From positions 62,001-126,000 of the forward strand of contig JAVJUA010000080.1 of assembly GCA_040219935.1 (NCBI GenBank): 64,000 nucleotides of DNA, given 5' to 3'. Positions 25,008 through 33,920 of the stretch are shown here, piece by piece. The notes beneath the pieces were generated by a model. The model did not search any database. It saw nothing but the letters and a program-made list of their open reading frames with translations, and was not told the DNA's origin. This DNA is from UBA7803 sp040219935 (GTDB lineage: Bacteria; Pseudomonadota; Gammaproteobacteria; Pseudomonadales; Azotimanducaceae). The stretch's first letter is position 1. Each line of letters begins with the position of its first letter. Both the position numbers and the translations under genes were made by a program.

Positions 25008-25768
25008 GGGCGCGACGTTCGGCCCGGCAGGGCTCGGGGCGCGGGCTTCTCGAACACCAGCACATGCTGCTGAGGCAGGTAGTCGTCGGTTCTCAGCCAG
25101 ACGAAGCCTGCCGCAGTCAGTTCGCGGCGAGCCTGACGCTCGGTCATCTTGTGCAGGGGCTTGATCGGCACCGTCCGGTCCTCGCCCCGGTACTCCACCA
25201 GCACCAGTGTGCCGCCAGGCACCAGCGCCCGATACATGGCTGCGGCCATCTCCCGCGGGTGGGAGAACTCGTGGTACGCATCGACGATGTAGATCAGATC
25301 GACACCGGCGTCCGGCAGGTTCGGATCCGTGATGCTGCCGAGTACCGGCTCCACGTTGCCGACGCCGCGCTCGCGGCGGCGTTCGTCGACGATGGCCAGC
25401 ATCTCCGGCTGGATGTCCACGGCCAGCACCCGGCCCTCGGGCACCCGTGCGGAGATGGGAAACGCGAAGTAGCCCGTACCGGCGCCTATGTCGGCCACCA
25501 CGTCGTCCAGTTGCAGCGGCAGGTTGGCCACGAACAGGTCCGTGCGTTCTTCACGCTCGCGGCTCGACCTTTCCAGCCAGCCGGCACCCAGGTGGCCCAT
25601 GACCTGGGAGATCTCTCGGCCCATGTACACCTTGCCGGTGCCATCTCGGCTCGGCGCGCGCTGCTCGTAGGCCGTTGCCTCGGCATCGTCGGAAGTCGTG
25701 GATACCGACCACTGCGGCATCATGGCTGTGCATCCGGCCAAGGCGAGGACGGTCATCAGCTTCCTCAT
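24941..25768 (-). CDS. Lipoprotein-like or exported class I methyltransferase
   Basis: A 275-residue SAM-dependent methyltransferase fold: VVADIGAGTGYFAFPIS is motif I, VLAVDIQPEM carries the ribose-binding Asp and DLIYIVDAYHEF is motif IV. Unusually it begins MRKLMTVLALAGCTAMM, which reads as a signal with lipobox LAGC, so the mature part would be outside the cytoplasm, where SAM is not known to be available. Related secreted-looking methyltransferases occur in environmental genomes. The C-terminal 22 residues are encoded antisense to the TonB receptor's end. The start overlaps the stop of the upstream acetyltransferase gene (ATGA), so they form an operon. Confidence 0.8.
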   Translation of the reverse strand: MRKLMTVLALAGCTAMMPQWSVSTTSDDAEATAYEQRAPSRDGTGKVYMGREISQVMGHLGAGWLERSSREREERTDLFVANLPLQLDDVVADIGAGTGYFAFPISARVPEGRVLAVDIQPEMLAIVDERRRERGVGNVEPVLGSITDPNLPDAGVDLIYIVDAYHEFSHPREMAAAMYRALVPGGTLVLVEYRGEDRTVPIKPLHKMTERQARRELTAAGFVWLRTDDYLPQQHVLVFEKPAPRALPGRTSRPQLRQETVSPQVRGRSATSSQS

Positions 25769-26304
25769 GTCGATGCCTCCAGCAGCGGGCAAGCGGCAGG
25801 TTGGTCGCCGTCATCGAGCGGGTGCCAGAACAGATAGGGATAGTCGATGCCGAACGGGTTGCTCTGGTCGAGCCGCGCATAGCCGCAATGCTCGAAGTAG
25901 CTCACCGATACCCGCTCCGCTTTCACCACCAGGCCGTGGTAGCCGTGCGTGGCCGCGCGGTGCGCCACTTGGCGCTGCAGCAGCGCGCCGAGGCCCTGCC
26001 GCTGCGCCTGCGGCCGCACGTAGAGACCGTGCAGCAAGGCGCCGCGCGCCCCGCTGCCGGTGATGGCCGTGGCGGGGTCCCAAACCGCGACCGCCGCCGG
26101 CGCGCCGCTGTCTTCGGCCAGCAGCACCTCGAACTCGCGCATGTCTAGCGCATCGTAGGTCAACACGTTGAGGGCGATGCGTTTCAGGCGCTCTGCCATG
26201 GGCCAGGCCAGCACCGCGGCAGTGACGATGTCGTTCACGGTCGCAAGCTCGACGGGCAGTGCAGCGCGCACGTGGGTGGTGAGGACAGCCATGGCGAGAA
26301 GCAT
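25765..26304 (-). CDS. GNAT-family N-acetyltransferase
   Basis: A protein of about 179 residues with GNAT layout: a beta strand (LLAEDSGAPAAVAVWD), then LLHGLYVRPQAQRQGLGALL, in which Q-R-Q-G-L-G is the acetyl-CoA pyrophosphate loop, and a C-terminal SVSYFEHCGYARLDQ. It transfers an acetyl group to an unknown amine. Starts at ATG 26304 or 26292 are equally reasonable; longer open frame beyond is a shadow of the DUF748 gene. Its stop overlaps the start of the lipoprotein-like methyltransferase gene by four bases. Confidence 0.8.
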   Translation of the reverse strand: MLLAMAVLTTHVRAALPVELATVNDIVTAAVLAWPMAERLKRIALNVLTYDALDMREFEVLLAEDSGAPAAVAVWDPATAITGSGARGALLHGLYVRPQAQRQGLGALLQRQVAHRAATHGYHGLVVKAERVSVSYFEHCGYARLDQSNPFGIDYPYLFWHPLDDGDQPAACPLLEAST

Positions 26305-26348
26305 GGGAACCGCCTCGTGAACGCGGCGTGATCCCGGCCGGCAGCGCG

Positions 26349-28943
26349 TCAGAGGGTGACCTCGGCCCGAGGCGCCGCGTCGGCGTCGCTGTCGATGGCT
26401 TCCCGGCAGGCGAACAGCCGGTCGCGGCTGACGCCGGGCTGCTCGGTCAGGTAGCCGATGACGCTGGTGGTGCGCAGCGCGGCCAGCCTCAGCAACCGGG
26501 CATCGCTGATCTGCGGCGGCGGTAGCGGGGCGGCGCCTTCCGCCGCGGCGCTCTCCGCCGCAACGTCCGCATCCACCGCTTCTGCTTCCTGCCGCGCGAC
26601 CGCTTCTGCCACCAGCGCCTCCCGGTCGGCGGCGGTGGCGACGCCGCACAGGGTCAGCGACAAGCCCGGCCGCTCGGCCAGCATGGTGGAGAGCTTGTCG
26701 AGATACTCGCGGCCGACGGCCGGCAGCGTGCTTTCGCCCGCCAGGAACTCCACCGGCACGAACCGCGGCCGCGCCGCCTTGGCCGCCAGGTTGCCGACCA
26801 TCAGCAGCGCGCCCAGCGGCTGCAGCGCATTCTTGACGTAGGACATGGCGGCATTCTGCACAGCCTTCTGCATGGCCTGACGGACGATGTCGCCGGTGCC
26901 GAAGCTGGGATTGCTGAGGCTGCCGGTGACCGGCAGCTCAAAGCGGATCCGATCCTGGCGGTCGCGCAGCAGGTTCAGGGCCACGTCCACGGGCATGGTC
27001 ATGCCCTGGGAAAGAACGGCATCGGCGTCGTCCTTCGCAGAGATCTGCAGCCGCTCGATGAGCAGGTCGTTGCGCACATCCAGCGCGTCGCCGGCCAGCG
27101 TCACGCGGGAATCGCTGCTGAGACGACCGCGGAAGATGTCGTAGCCGGGCACATACGGCGAGAACGGCGGCAGCGCCAGCGACTCGACCTGCACCTCGAG
27201 ATCGGCCGCGAAGGGCTGGTTCAACACCTGCAGGGTGCCGGTGGCCGCCAGCCGCGTGCTGGATCGGCTGGTGGCCAGGTCGAAGTGCACGGGCTCGCCG
27301 CTCTCCGTGCTGAATTCTTCCGCCGTCAGGGCCAGGTCGGCGAGCTGAAAGCTGGCCGGCGGCGCCACCGACCGGTCGAGGAAGTCGAGCCAGCGGGTAC
27401 CCGTCACCTCGAGTCGACCGAGCTCGAAGATCAGGCCCGGGGTCGGCTCGACGTCGACTGCCGCCTCGACGGCTGCGTCGGCACGCGCACCGCCGACTAC
27501 GGCCAGCGCGGCGTTCAGGCGCTCTATGTCGCCGGCCTCGTCACGCACCACGGTCAGCACCGGCTCGGCAACCGTCAGCGCCTCGACCCGTACGCGGGAC
27601 GCCTGCATCGACACCCCACGAGCCGTCATCTCACCCACGGTCAGCAGATCGGATGCGCCATCTGCCGCAGCTTCGGGCGCGGCGAGCAGGCGCACGCCCT
27701 GCAGTCGCAGGCTGTCCAGGCTGACCGAGGCGGGCCCCGACAGCTCCAGGACGTCGACGCGGGCCTCGTCGAAGCCGACCAGCAGCCCGTCGACGCCGGC
27801 ATGGCGCAGCGTCAGATCTGTGGCCACCAGGCCGGCGCTCGTGCTGACACTCAGAGGCTCATCGTCGGCGGTTGCCGGGGATAGCGCCAGATTGCCATCC
27901 CAGCTCAGATCGCCCAGGCGCGCGTCGTAGCCGGCCGCGGCGGCCGCGAGCCCCGCAAGCTGCATGGTGCCGTCCACGCGCACCAGGGGTTCCTGCGGCT
28001 GCGCCGGCAGCGCCAGGGAGATGGTGCCGTCCCAGCGGAATGCCTGATGGGAGACCTGTAGGTCGTCGGTCATGAAGCCGGCGTCGTTGAGGTTGAACGG
28101 GCCGGACACTTCCAGGCGCAGCACCCCGCCGTCGTCGTAGCGGCCGGACACGTTCAGATCCATGCCGACCGTGCCACGGGCGTCGCGCAGTCCGGCCAGG
28201 GCTTCCAGCTCCCGACGAAAGCCTTCCAGGTTCAGGTCGGTGAGGGTGAGGCGTCCAGACAGGTTCGGCTCGGCGGCCCAGGCTGTGACGTCGCTGCGCA
28301 GCACCAGGGGCGAGCCGTTGATGGCGAGGTCGACCACCAGATCCGTCGTGCGCCCCGTTTCCCAGGAGAACTGACTGCCAACGCGCAGCTCGCGGACATC
28401 GATCCGGGTGTCGAACACGCCGTCCTGGTAGGTGACCCGCACGTCGCGCAGATCCACCAGCTCCGAGCCGAAGCCCCAGGTCGGGCCCGCCGCCTGAACC
28501 GCCACCTCGGCGCCGCCCGCCTCCGGTCCAGGCGCAAGCCGCAGCGCGCCCACGCGCCAGACGCCGTCATCGCCGGCCACCACGTCGGCCTGCACCCCCT
28601 GCAGGCGCAGCAGCTCGACGTAGGCGCGCCGTGACGCCAACGGCCACCAGCGCAGGTCGAGCTGCGCTTCATCGATGTGCAGACGCGCGCCGTCGGCATC
28701 GCCGGCGGCGAGGCCGCGCACCGTGACCACGCCGGCAAACGGATTGATGTCGACATCGTCGATGCGGGCGTCGGCGGCGCCGTTGTCGCGCAGCCAGGCC
28801 TCAGCGTACGAGGCCGCCACCATCGGCAAGGCGATCAGCAGGCCGCTGAGAAGCAGTCCGGCCACGGCCAGGCCGATGAGACCGCGCCGTATTCCGGTAT
28901 GGGTGCGCAGGTAGGCACCCGCCTTGTGTGATGGGCTATGCAT
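26349..28943 (-). CDS. AsmA-like DUF748 envelope protein
   Basis: An 864-residue protein anchored by one N-terminal helix (LIGLAVAGLLLSGLLIALPM), with a large periplasmic beta-rich body. Conserved DUF748 features are the IDDVDINPFAGVVTVRGL start, repeated strands each ending near DGARLHIDEAQLDL-type patterns, and an OmpA-like C-terminus (FVPVEFLAGESTLPAVGREY, LSLTLCGVATAADREAL). AsmA/TamB relatives bridge the membranes and help move phospholipid, so an envelope-maintenance role is likely. Start at ATG 28943 is supported by the membrane anchor; a longer frame to 29240 is antisense noise. The GNAT gene follows after 44 bases. Confidence 0.87.
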   Translation of the reverse strand: MHSPSHKAGAYLRTHTGIRRGLIGLAVAGLLLSGLLIALPMVAASYAEAWLRDNGAADARIDDVDINPFAGVVTVRGLAAGDADGARLHIDEAQLDLRWWPLASRRAYVELLRLQGVQADVVAGDDGVWRVGALRLAPGPEAGGAEVAVQAAGPTWGFGSELVDLRDVRVTYQDGVFDTRIDVRELRVGSQFSWETGRTTDLVVDLAINGSPLVLRSDVTAWAAEPNLSGRLTLTDLNLEGFRRELEALAGLRDARGTVGMDLNVSGRYDDGGVLRLEVSGPFNLNDAGFMTDDLQVSHQAFRWDGTISLALPAQPQEPLVRVDGTMQLAGLAAAAAGYDARLGDLSWDGNLALSPATADDEPLSVSTSAGLVATDLTLRHAGVDGLLVGFDEARVDVLELSGPASVSLDSLRLQGVRLLAAPEAAADGASDLLTVGEMTARGVSMQASRVRVEALTVAEPVLTVVRDEAGDIERLNAALAVVGGARADAAVEAAVDVEPTPGLIFELGRLEVTGTRWLDFLDRSVAPPASFQLADLALTAEEFSTESGEPVHFDLATSRSSTRLAATGTLQVLNQPFAADLEVQVESLALPPFSPYVPGYDIFRGRLSSDSRVTLAGDALDVRNDLLIERLQISAKDDADAVLSQGMTMPVDVALNLLRDRQDRIRFELPVTGSLSNPSFGTGDIVRQAMQKAVQNAAMSYVKNALQPLGALLMVGNLAAKAARPRFVPVEFLAGESTLPAVGREYLDKLSTMLAERPGLSLTLCGVATAADREALVAEAVARQEAEAVDADVAAESAAAEGAAPLPPPQISDARLLRLAALRTTSVIGYLTEQPGVSRDRLFACREAIDSDADAAPRAEVTL

Positions 28944-28995
28944 GAGGCGATCATACGGACCCGGGATCGCGACAGCGACCGCTGGGCGCCCCGGC

Positions 28996-29721
28996 CTACT
29001 CGGACAGCATCGAATCGGCGAGCGCGCGTAGCAGGCTGGCACCGTCGCCGCGCCAGGCGCTGCCGTGCATGCACGCCAGCGTGGTGGGTCTGGTGGACGC
29101 CAGCCGTTCCAGCATGGCCCTGGCATTGCGGCTGTGGGAGAAGTAGTCCAGCTCCCGGCGGTAGGCTTCGCTGGGCCCGAGGATGTCCGACTCCGTGATG
29201 GGCACGTGCTCGGCGCCGCCCTGGGTGAACAGGTCGCCACACAGCAGGGTGCGGGTGCGCTCCTCCATGAGAAAGCCGCATTCCCACGCGTGCGGCAGGT
29301 GCGGCGCGTCGAGCCACCGCACCGCGCGGCTTCCCAGGGAGATCAGCTCGCCGTCGGCAAGCGCCCGGGGCGCGCGGTCGGCCAGATCCTCGATCGACAC
29401 CATCGCCGCCACCTGGCCGCACAGGGGCGACGCCTGCGGCGCCGCCGCCAGCCACTCGTTCAGCGATCCGCACTCGTCCGCTTCAACGTGCGAGAAGCTG
29501 ATGTGGCGCAGGCGCTCGGGCGGTAGCACGTGCGAAACCGCTTCGTGCACCAGCGGGAACATCTTCCGCGGTCCGGTGTGAAACAGCAGCGGCTCGTCGT
29601 CGACGATCAGATATTGATTGAACGAGAAGCCGCCGGTCGGAATGGTGATCGGCGTGCTGATGCGGTAGATGCCGTCGGCCACCTCGTGCACGCTGGTTCC
29701 TGATGCCGGGTTGGTGATCAT
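28996..29721 (-). CDS. Di-iron MBL-fold protein of the flavodiiron/ODP type
   Basis: A 241-residue metallo-beta-lactamase-fold protein. The metal motif is H78-V-E80-A-D82-E, then His144, Asp163 (LLCGDLFTQGG) and His219 (CMHGSAW), giving the H-x-E-x-D-x(~61)-H-x18-D-x(~55)-H spacing of flavodiiron proteins rather than the H-x-H-x-D-H of beta-lactamases. There is no flavodoxin domain, so it resembles the short oxygen-binding di-iron proteins. GAGGAGG precedes ATG 29721, a strong site. Likely roles are O2 or NO sensing/reduction; inference from the motif. Confidence 0.82.
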   Translation of the reverse strand: MITNPASGTSVHEVADGIYRISTPITIPTGGFSFNQYLIVDDEPLLFHTGPRKMFPLVHEAVSHVLPPERLRHISFSHVEADECGSLNEWLAAAPQASPLCGQVAAMVSIEDLADRAPRALADGELISLGSRAVRWLDAPHLPHAWECGFLMEERTRTLLCGDLFTQGGAEHVPITESDILGPSEAYRRELDYFSHSRNARAMLERLASTRPTTLACMHGSAWRGDGASLLRALADSMLSE

Positions 29722-29779
29722 GAGCGGTTCCTCCTCAGCCCATGGTTGGCGATCGTGGCAGAGACGCGTGGGGCAGGCC

Positions 29780-30178
29780 TCAGTCCTTGGGCGTGAACTG
29801 TTCGAAGGCCTGCTGCCCGGTGAGCCGGCGCGTGTCGTTGCGGAAGTCGTAGAAATCGGGCTTTTCATCGATGAAGATTTCGGTGACCAGCCGGAACGCC
29901 TGGTTGTCGAACAGGCCTGCCGTCACGATGTATTCGTCGGTGGGCAGCAGGTGGTAGAAGAGATGCGTGCCGCAGGTGGGGCAGAAGCCGCGCTCGGCCC
30001 ACTCGGATGAGCGGTACCGGGCCGGCTCGTTGCCCGAGAAGCGGACCGGCGTGTGGCAGTGCACGGCGAACATGGGTCCGCCCGTCCAGCGGCGGCACAT
30101 CGAGCAGTGGCACAGGTCTACGTCACGGTGTTCGTCCACCGAGACCGAGATGGCGCCGCAGAGACATTGGCCTTCCAT
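29780..30178 (-). CDS. GFA/CENP-V-family zinc protein
   Basis: A 132-residue member of the glutathione-dependent formaldehyde-activating (GFA) family. The zinc cysteines are in CLCGAI (residues 5-7), DLCHCSMCRRWTGG and RGFCPTCGTHLFY, the standard three-site pattern. Despite the family name, most members are not proven to act on formaldehyde; they are small zinc proteins of varied function. GGAGGA lies just upstream of ATG 30178. It is followed 58 bases later by the di-iron MBL gene on the same strand. Confidence 0.88.
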   Translation of the reverse strand: MEGQCLCGAISVSVDEHRDVDLCHCSMCRRWTGGPMFAVHCHTPVRFSGNEPARYRSSEWAERGFCPTCGTHLFYHLLPTDEYIVTAGLFDNQAFRLVTEIFIDEKPDFYDFRNDTRRLTGQQAFEQFTPKD

Positions 30179-30260
30179 GTGTCCTCCGGGTGTTCAGGCC
30201 GTGGTGCGGCTAGTGTGCGACTTGTCATGCCGCCTTGCATCCGAAAAATTGGTGGAACAC

Positions 30261-30617
30261 TCAGCCGGCGCGCAACTTCGCCCGGCTGACGAACAGGCCG
30301 ATGGCCATGGCCGCCAGCACCGCGTGGATGACCATGCCACCCATCTGGTCGCCGGCGACGGCCAGGGACACGAACAGGCCGCTGTGGAACACCATGAGCA
30401 ATCCCAGCACGGGCGTCACTGCCGCCGGATCATGGCGACGTGGCCAGACCCACAGTGAGGCGCTGGCGATGGCCCGCGCCGCGAAGCCGTAGTGCATGGA
30501 CCACTGATTGCCGGAGCCGGCGGCGGCGAGGCCGCCTGGTCCGCCGATCAGGGTGGCAGCCGCCAGGGCCTCCACCAGCAGGTTGAGCACGAGCAGGATG
30601 ATGAAGAGCACGTTCAT
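30261..30617 (-). CDS. Small four-helix membrane protein, unknown
   Basis: A 118-residue protein with about four hydrophobic segments: VLFIILLVLNLLVEALAAAT at the start, an alanine-rich second, VTPVLGLLMVFHSGLFVSLA and MVIHAVLAAMAIGLFVSRAK. No family recognised with confidence. A GAGGG site lies nine bases before ATG 30617, and this start puts the first helix at the N-terminus. It lies between the RDD protein and the GFA gene, all on the minus strand, so may be part of the same transcript. Confidence 0.6.
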   Translation of the reverse strand: MNVLFIILLVLNLLVEALAAATLIGGPGGLAAAGSGNQWSMHYGFAARAIASASLWVWPRRHDPAAVTPVLGLLMVFHSGLFVSLAVAGDQMGGMVIHAVLAAMAIGLFVSRAKLRAG

Positions 30618-30651
30618 GGTGATCGACCCTCGGTAGCCAGGCGGAGTCCGG

Positions 30652-31134
30652 TCACCGGCCGCCACCTGTGCGGACGACCACGGTGCCGGAAAGGTAGTCG
30701 TGCAGGCAGCGCCGCTGCCGGCCGAAGATGAGGAGCTGATCGATCAGCGGCAGCAGCGCCAGCCAGGGCACGATCACCAGAAACAGCAGCGGAAAGAACG
30801 GCGCCCGCAGGCAGATCAGCTTCCACAGCGGGGCCGGGTGGGACGACCAGGCGTCGCCGCCGGTGCTGCGTGCCGGAACGATGGCGATGCCCAGCAGCCG
30901 CTTGCCCAGCGTCTGGCCGCGCCGCCACAGGCCGTAGCCGTTGAGCAGCAGGTAGCTGAGCACGGCCAGCAGCAGCACGTGCAGCATCCACCAGCGGTCG
31001 GCGTAGTCTTCGGCGTCTTCCACCACGCCGGTGATCATGACCAGCAGAATGGTCAGGGCCGGCACCAGCGCGGCGTCGATCAGAGTCGCCAGCAGCCGGC
31101 GCCAGCGGCCGGCGAGCACCAGGCCGTCATTCAT
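30652..31134 (-). CDS. RDD-family membrane protein
   Basis: A 160-residue protein with the RDD start GRWRRLLATLIDAALVPALT, where R-x-x-A/L-x-x-I-D-A opens the first helix, and the second signature GQTLGKRLLGIAIVPARSTG between helices two and three. Function of the family is mostly unknown; some exchange Na+ for H+. Its start overlaps the end of the PQQ-like propeller gene by eight bases, so the two are translationally coupled, though no mechanistic link is known. Confidence 0.85.
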   Translation of the reverse strand: MNDGLVLAGRWRRLLATLIDAALVPALTILLVMITGVVEDAEDYADRWWMLHVLLLAVLSYLLLNGYGLWRRGQTLGKRLLGIAIVPARSTGGDAWSSHPAPLWKLICLRAPFFPLLFLVIVPWLALLPLIDQLLIFGRQRRCLHDYLSGTVVVRTGGGR

Positions 31135-32764
31135 CTTCGGCCTCCACCTGGAACACCAGCAGGGCGTTGCCCGGCCGCTGCTGACCCACGTATCCGTACC
31201 CGGAGGTTACCAGCAGCAGGTCGTCGGCGAGCATGGGGCCGTGGGCATCGAAGGCGCCGCCCGTGGTCTTCACCCCGTTCACCGTCGCGTACTCGCGCCA
31301 GGCGTCGTGAGACCACAGCAGCTCCCCCGAGGCGGCAGCGAAGATCTCCAACGTGCCGTCCATGCTGCCGGCGACCACGATGTCGTTGGCCGCGATGATG
31401 GCCGCCGACAGTCCGTACACGCATGCTTCCTCGGCGCAGCGTGACGCCCGCGTGTAGCGCCAGACCGGCTTGCCGGTCTCGAGGTCGAGGGCGTAGAGGC
31501 CGGGCGTTGGATCGCCGGGCGAAGGGTAGTCGAAGACCTGCTTGTCGCTGATCGGCACGAACAGCAGCCCCATGGCCTCGTTGGCGGCGAGGCCCCAGTG
31601 CACGCCACCGATGATGCCGCCGCGGCCGAGCTTGGTGGTCCACACCGGCTCGCCGGTGTCCGGGTCCATGGCGTGCGCATCCCCCGACTTCTGGCCCGCC
31701 ACCAGCAGCTCCCGGCCCGACGGCGTGCGCAGCAGCAGCGTCGGCGCGCCGAAATCCACGTCCGGGCCGGCGGGGTCGGCACAGTTCGGGTGGCGAAAGC
31801 CCTGGAAGTTGCAGGCCGCCGTATAGGCGTCGTTGGCCGTGTACTGGCGCACCCACGCCACCGCGCCGGTGGCCGCGTCGACGGCAAAGATGGCGTCGCT
31901 GGTGTCGGTGGTCGGGTGGGTGTAGTTCTGCCCGGTTCCGAAGTAGAGCCTGTTGCGCTTGGCATCGAAGCTGGGCGCTCCCCAGACCGGGGCGCCGCTG
32001 GGGCCATACTTCTGCACGAAGAAGTAGTGGCTGCCCGTGACCTGGGCCTCCGCCTCGATGGTGGGCCGGTACCAGCGCTTGGCGCCGGTGGCGATGTCGA
32101 AGGCGGCCATGCCGCCGCTGGTGGTGCAGCAGCCGTACAGCGGGTTCACGGCCAGGCCCACCTCCAGGGAGGCAACCGGCACGTAGACCGTGTCCGCGGT
32201 GACCAGCGGCGTGCCGGAGTACCAGGGCACCGGCTCGTCGTCGACGGTCGCATGCCAGATGAAGCTGCCGTCGACGGCATCAACGGCGTACACGCCCTTC
32301 ACCCGGTCATTGAAGATCAGGATCGGTCGGTCGCCGATCCGCCCCGGCACGATGGCGCTGCTCATGGGGCCGTCGTGCTCGTGCACCCAGCGCTCGCAGC
32401 CGCTGTCGCGATCCAGGGCCACCAGGCCGCGGCCGGTGTCGCCGATGAAGACGGTATCTTCGGTCACCAGCGGGTACGACCGCGGTGTCGTGTTGGCGAG
32501 CCCGTAGACCCACTTGAGCTTCAGTCGCGCCGCGTTGCCCGAATCGATCGACGATTTCGGCTGGTAGCGGGTGTTGCGGTGATCGATGCCCCAGCCGATG
32601 GCATAGGAAGACGACAGGCCCGGTTCGGCGTCAAGGTCGCCGCAGGCGGCGCCCGCGGGTGCTGCCATCATCGCCCAGGCGAATGCCAGGCATCGGCTCA
32701 AGGCCACGATCCGTCCGCTGCCTGATGGGCGTCGCCCCCGGCGTGCCATCCTTCGGCGCTGCAT
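31127..32764 (-). CDS. Exported PQQ-type propeller enzyme, PVA-dehydrogenase-like
   Basis: A 545-residue exported protein with signal peptide (LAFAWAMMAAPAGAA) and an eight-bladed propeller (repeated W-x-x-x-x and A-D-x-x-T-G-x-x-x-W motifs such as AVDAATGAVAWVRQ and ALDLETGKPVWRYT). NTRYQPKSSIDSGNAARLKL and the vicinal-cysteine GCCTTSGG place it near polyvinyl-alcohol dehydrogenases, which oxidise alcohol groups of polymers with PQQ. No haem motif is present, so it needs a separate electron acceptor. Start at 32764 or Met6; both precede the signal. Confidence 0.83.
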   Translation of the reverse strand: MQRRRMARRGRRPSGSGRIVALSRCLAFAWAMMAAPAGAACGDLDAEPGLSSSYAIGWGIDHRNTRYQPKSSIDSGNAARLKLKWVYGLANTTPRSYPLVTEDTVFIGDTGRGLVALDRDSGCERWVHEHDGPMSSAIVPGRIGDRPILIFNDRVKGVYAVDAVDGSFIWHATVDDEPVPWYSGTPLVTADTVYVPVASLEVGLAVNPLYGCCTTSGGMAAFDIATGAKRWYRPTIEAEAQVTGSHYFFVQKYGPSGAPVWGAPSFDAKRNRLYFGTGQNYTHPTTDTSDAIFAVDAATGAVAWVRQYTANDAYTAACNFQGFRHPNCADPAGPDVDFGAPTLLLRTPSGRELLVAGQKSGDAHAMDPDTGEPVWTTKLGRGGIIGGVHWGLAANEAMGLLFVPISDKQVFDYPSPGDPTPGLYALDLETGKPVWRYTRASRCAEEACVYGLSAAIIAANDIVVAGSMDGTLEIFAAASGELLWSHDAWREYATVNGVKTTGGAFDAHGPMLADDLLLVTSGYGYVGQQRPGNALLVFQVEAEDE

Positions 32765-32873
32765 CCGCTCTCTCCAACCTATACATCAGGCAAGCCGGCA
32801 ACGTTACCATGGTTGAGCCCGGGCGCGGCGCGAAGCCCTACCCCGAAACGCAACCCACGGGAGACGACCCTGC

Positions 32874-33920
32874 ATGAAGATCTCGACGCTGCTCAGCTAC
32901 GCCGGCGGTTTCAAGGAAGCGGTAAAGGAAGTACAGACGCTGGAGAAGGCCGGCCTCGACGTGGTCTGGGTGCCGGAGGCGTACTCGTTCGACGCGCCGA
33001 GCGCCATGGGCTACCTGGCCGCCCAGACCGAGCGGGTGACCATCGCTTCCGGCATCCTGCCGGTGTTCTCGCGCACGCCGTCGCTGCTGGCGATGACGGC
33101 CGCCGGCGTCGACTATCTGTCGGGCGGCCGCGCCATGCTCGGCATCGGCGCCTCCGGCCCCCAGGTGATCGAGGGCTTCCACGGCGTGCCGTACACCGCG
33201 CCGGTGGGACGCATCCGCGAGGTCATCGACATCTGCCGCATGGTGTGGCGACGCGAGCGCGTGCAGTACGCCGGCAAGTACTACGAGATCCCGCTGCCCC
33301 AGGACAAGGGCACCGGTCTCGGCAAGCCGCTCAAGCTCATCAACCATCCGGTGCGCGACGAGATCCCGATCGCGGTCGCTTCCCTGGGCCTGGCCAGCGT
33401 CACCATGACGGCCGAGATCGCCGATGCCTGGCTGCCCGCCTTCTACATGGCCGAAGGGGCGGACGCGATCTGGGGCGAGGCGTTGCGCAAGGGCTTCGCC
33501 AAGCGCGATCCGAACCGGGCCCCGCTCGACGTCTACGCCGGCGGCGGCGTCGCCATCGGCAAGGGCCTGGAACACCTGCGTGATCTGGCCCGGCCCCAGG
33601 CGGCCCTCTACATCGGCGGCATGGGCGCGCGCTCGAAGAACTTCTACAACGACGTGTTCTGCCAGTACGGCTACGAGGCGGAGGCCAAACAGATTCAGGA
33701 TCTGTACCTGGCCGGCAAGAAGCAGGAGGCGGAGGCCGCCATTCCGGCCGAGTACCTGGCCGCCACCTCGCTGGTGGGCGACGAAGGCTTCGTTCGCGAC
33801 CGGATCGCGGCGCTGAAGGACTCCGGCGTCACCGCCCTCAACGTCGGCTTCCTCGGCCGGACCATGGAGGAGCGGGTGCGCTACTGCGACGCGCTGCGCA
33901 ACCTGGTGGATGCGGCGTGA
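32874..33920 (+). CDS. Luciferase-like (LLM) flavin or F420 oxidoreductase
   Basis: A 348-residue TIM-barrel oxidoreductase. MKISTLLSYAGGFKEAVKEV, GLDVVWVPEAYSFDAPSAM and ERVTIASGILPVFSRTPSLL are typical of the LLM family, with GRAMLGIGASGPQVIEGFHG as the cofactor loop. Relatives use FMN or F420; which one here cannot be told, and no F420 synthesis gene is in the window. A strong ATG start follows the ACGGGAGACGA site. It is directly joined to the CoA-transferase gene (the stop TGATGG contains the next start), implying a shared acyl or aromatic pathway. Confidence 0.88.
   Translation: MKISTLLSYAGGFKEAVKEVQTLEKAGLDVVWVPEAYSFDAPSAMGYLAAQTERVTIASGILPVFSRTPSLLAMTAAGVDYLSGGRAMLGIGASGPQVIEGFHGVPYTAPVGRIREVIDICRMVWRRERVQYAGKYYEIPLPQDKGTGLGKPLKLINHPVRDEIPIAVASLGLASVTMTAEIADAWLPAFYMAEGADAIWGEALRKGFAKRDPNRAPLDVYAGGGVAIGKGLEHLRDLARPQAALYIGGMGARSKNFYNDVFCQYGYEAEAKQIQDLYLAGKKQEAEAAIPAEYLAATSLVGDEGFVRDRIAALKDSGVTALNVGFLGRTMEERVRYCDALRNLVDAA

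Noticed and set aside
28944..29240. N-terminal extension of the DUF748 protein
   Set aside because: Residues before the membrane anchor are Arg/Pro/Ser-rich and overlap the di-iron MBL gene; the anchor at the Met of 28943 fits the family.
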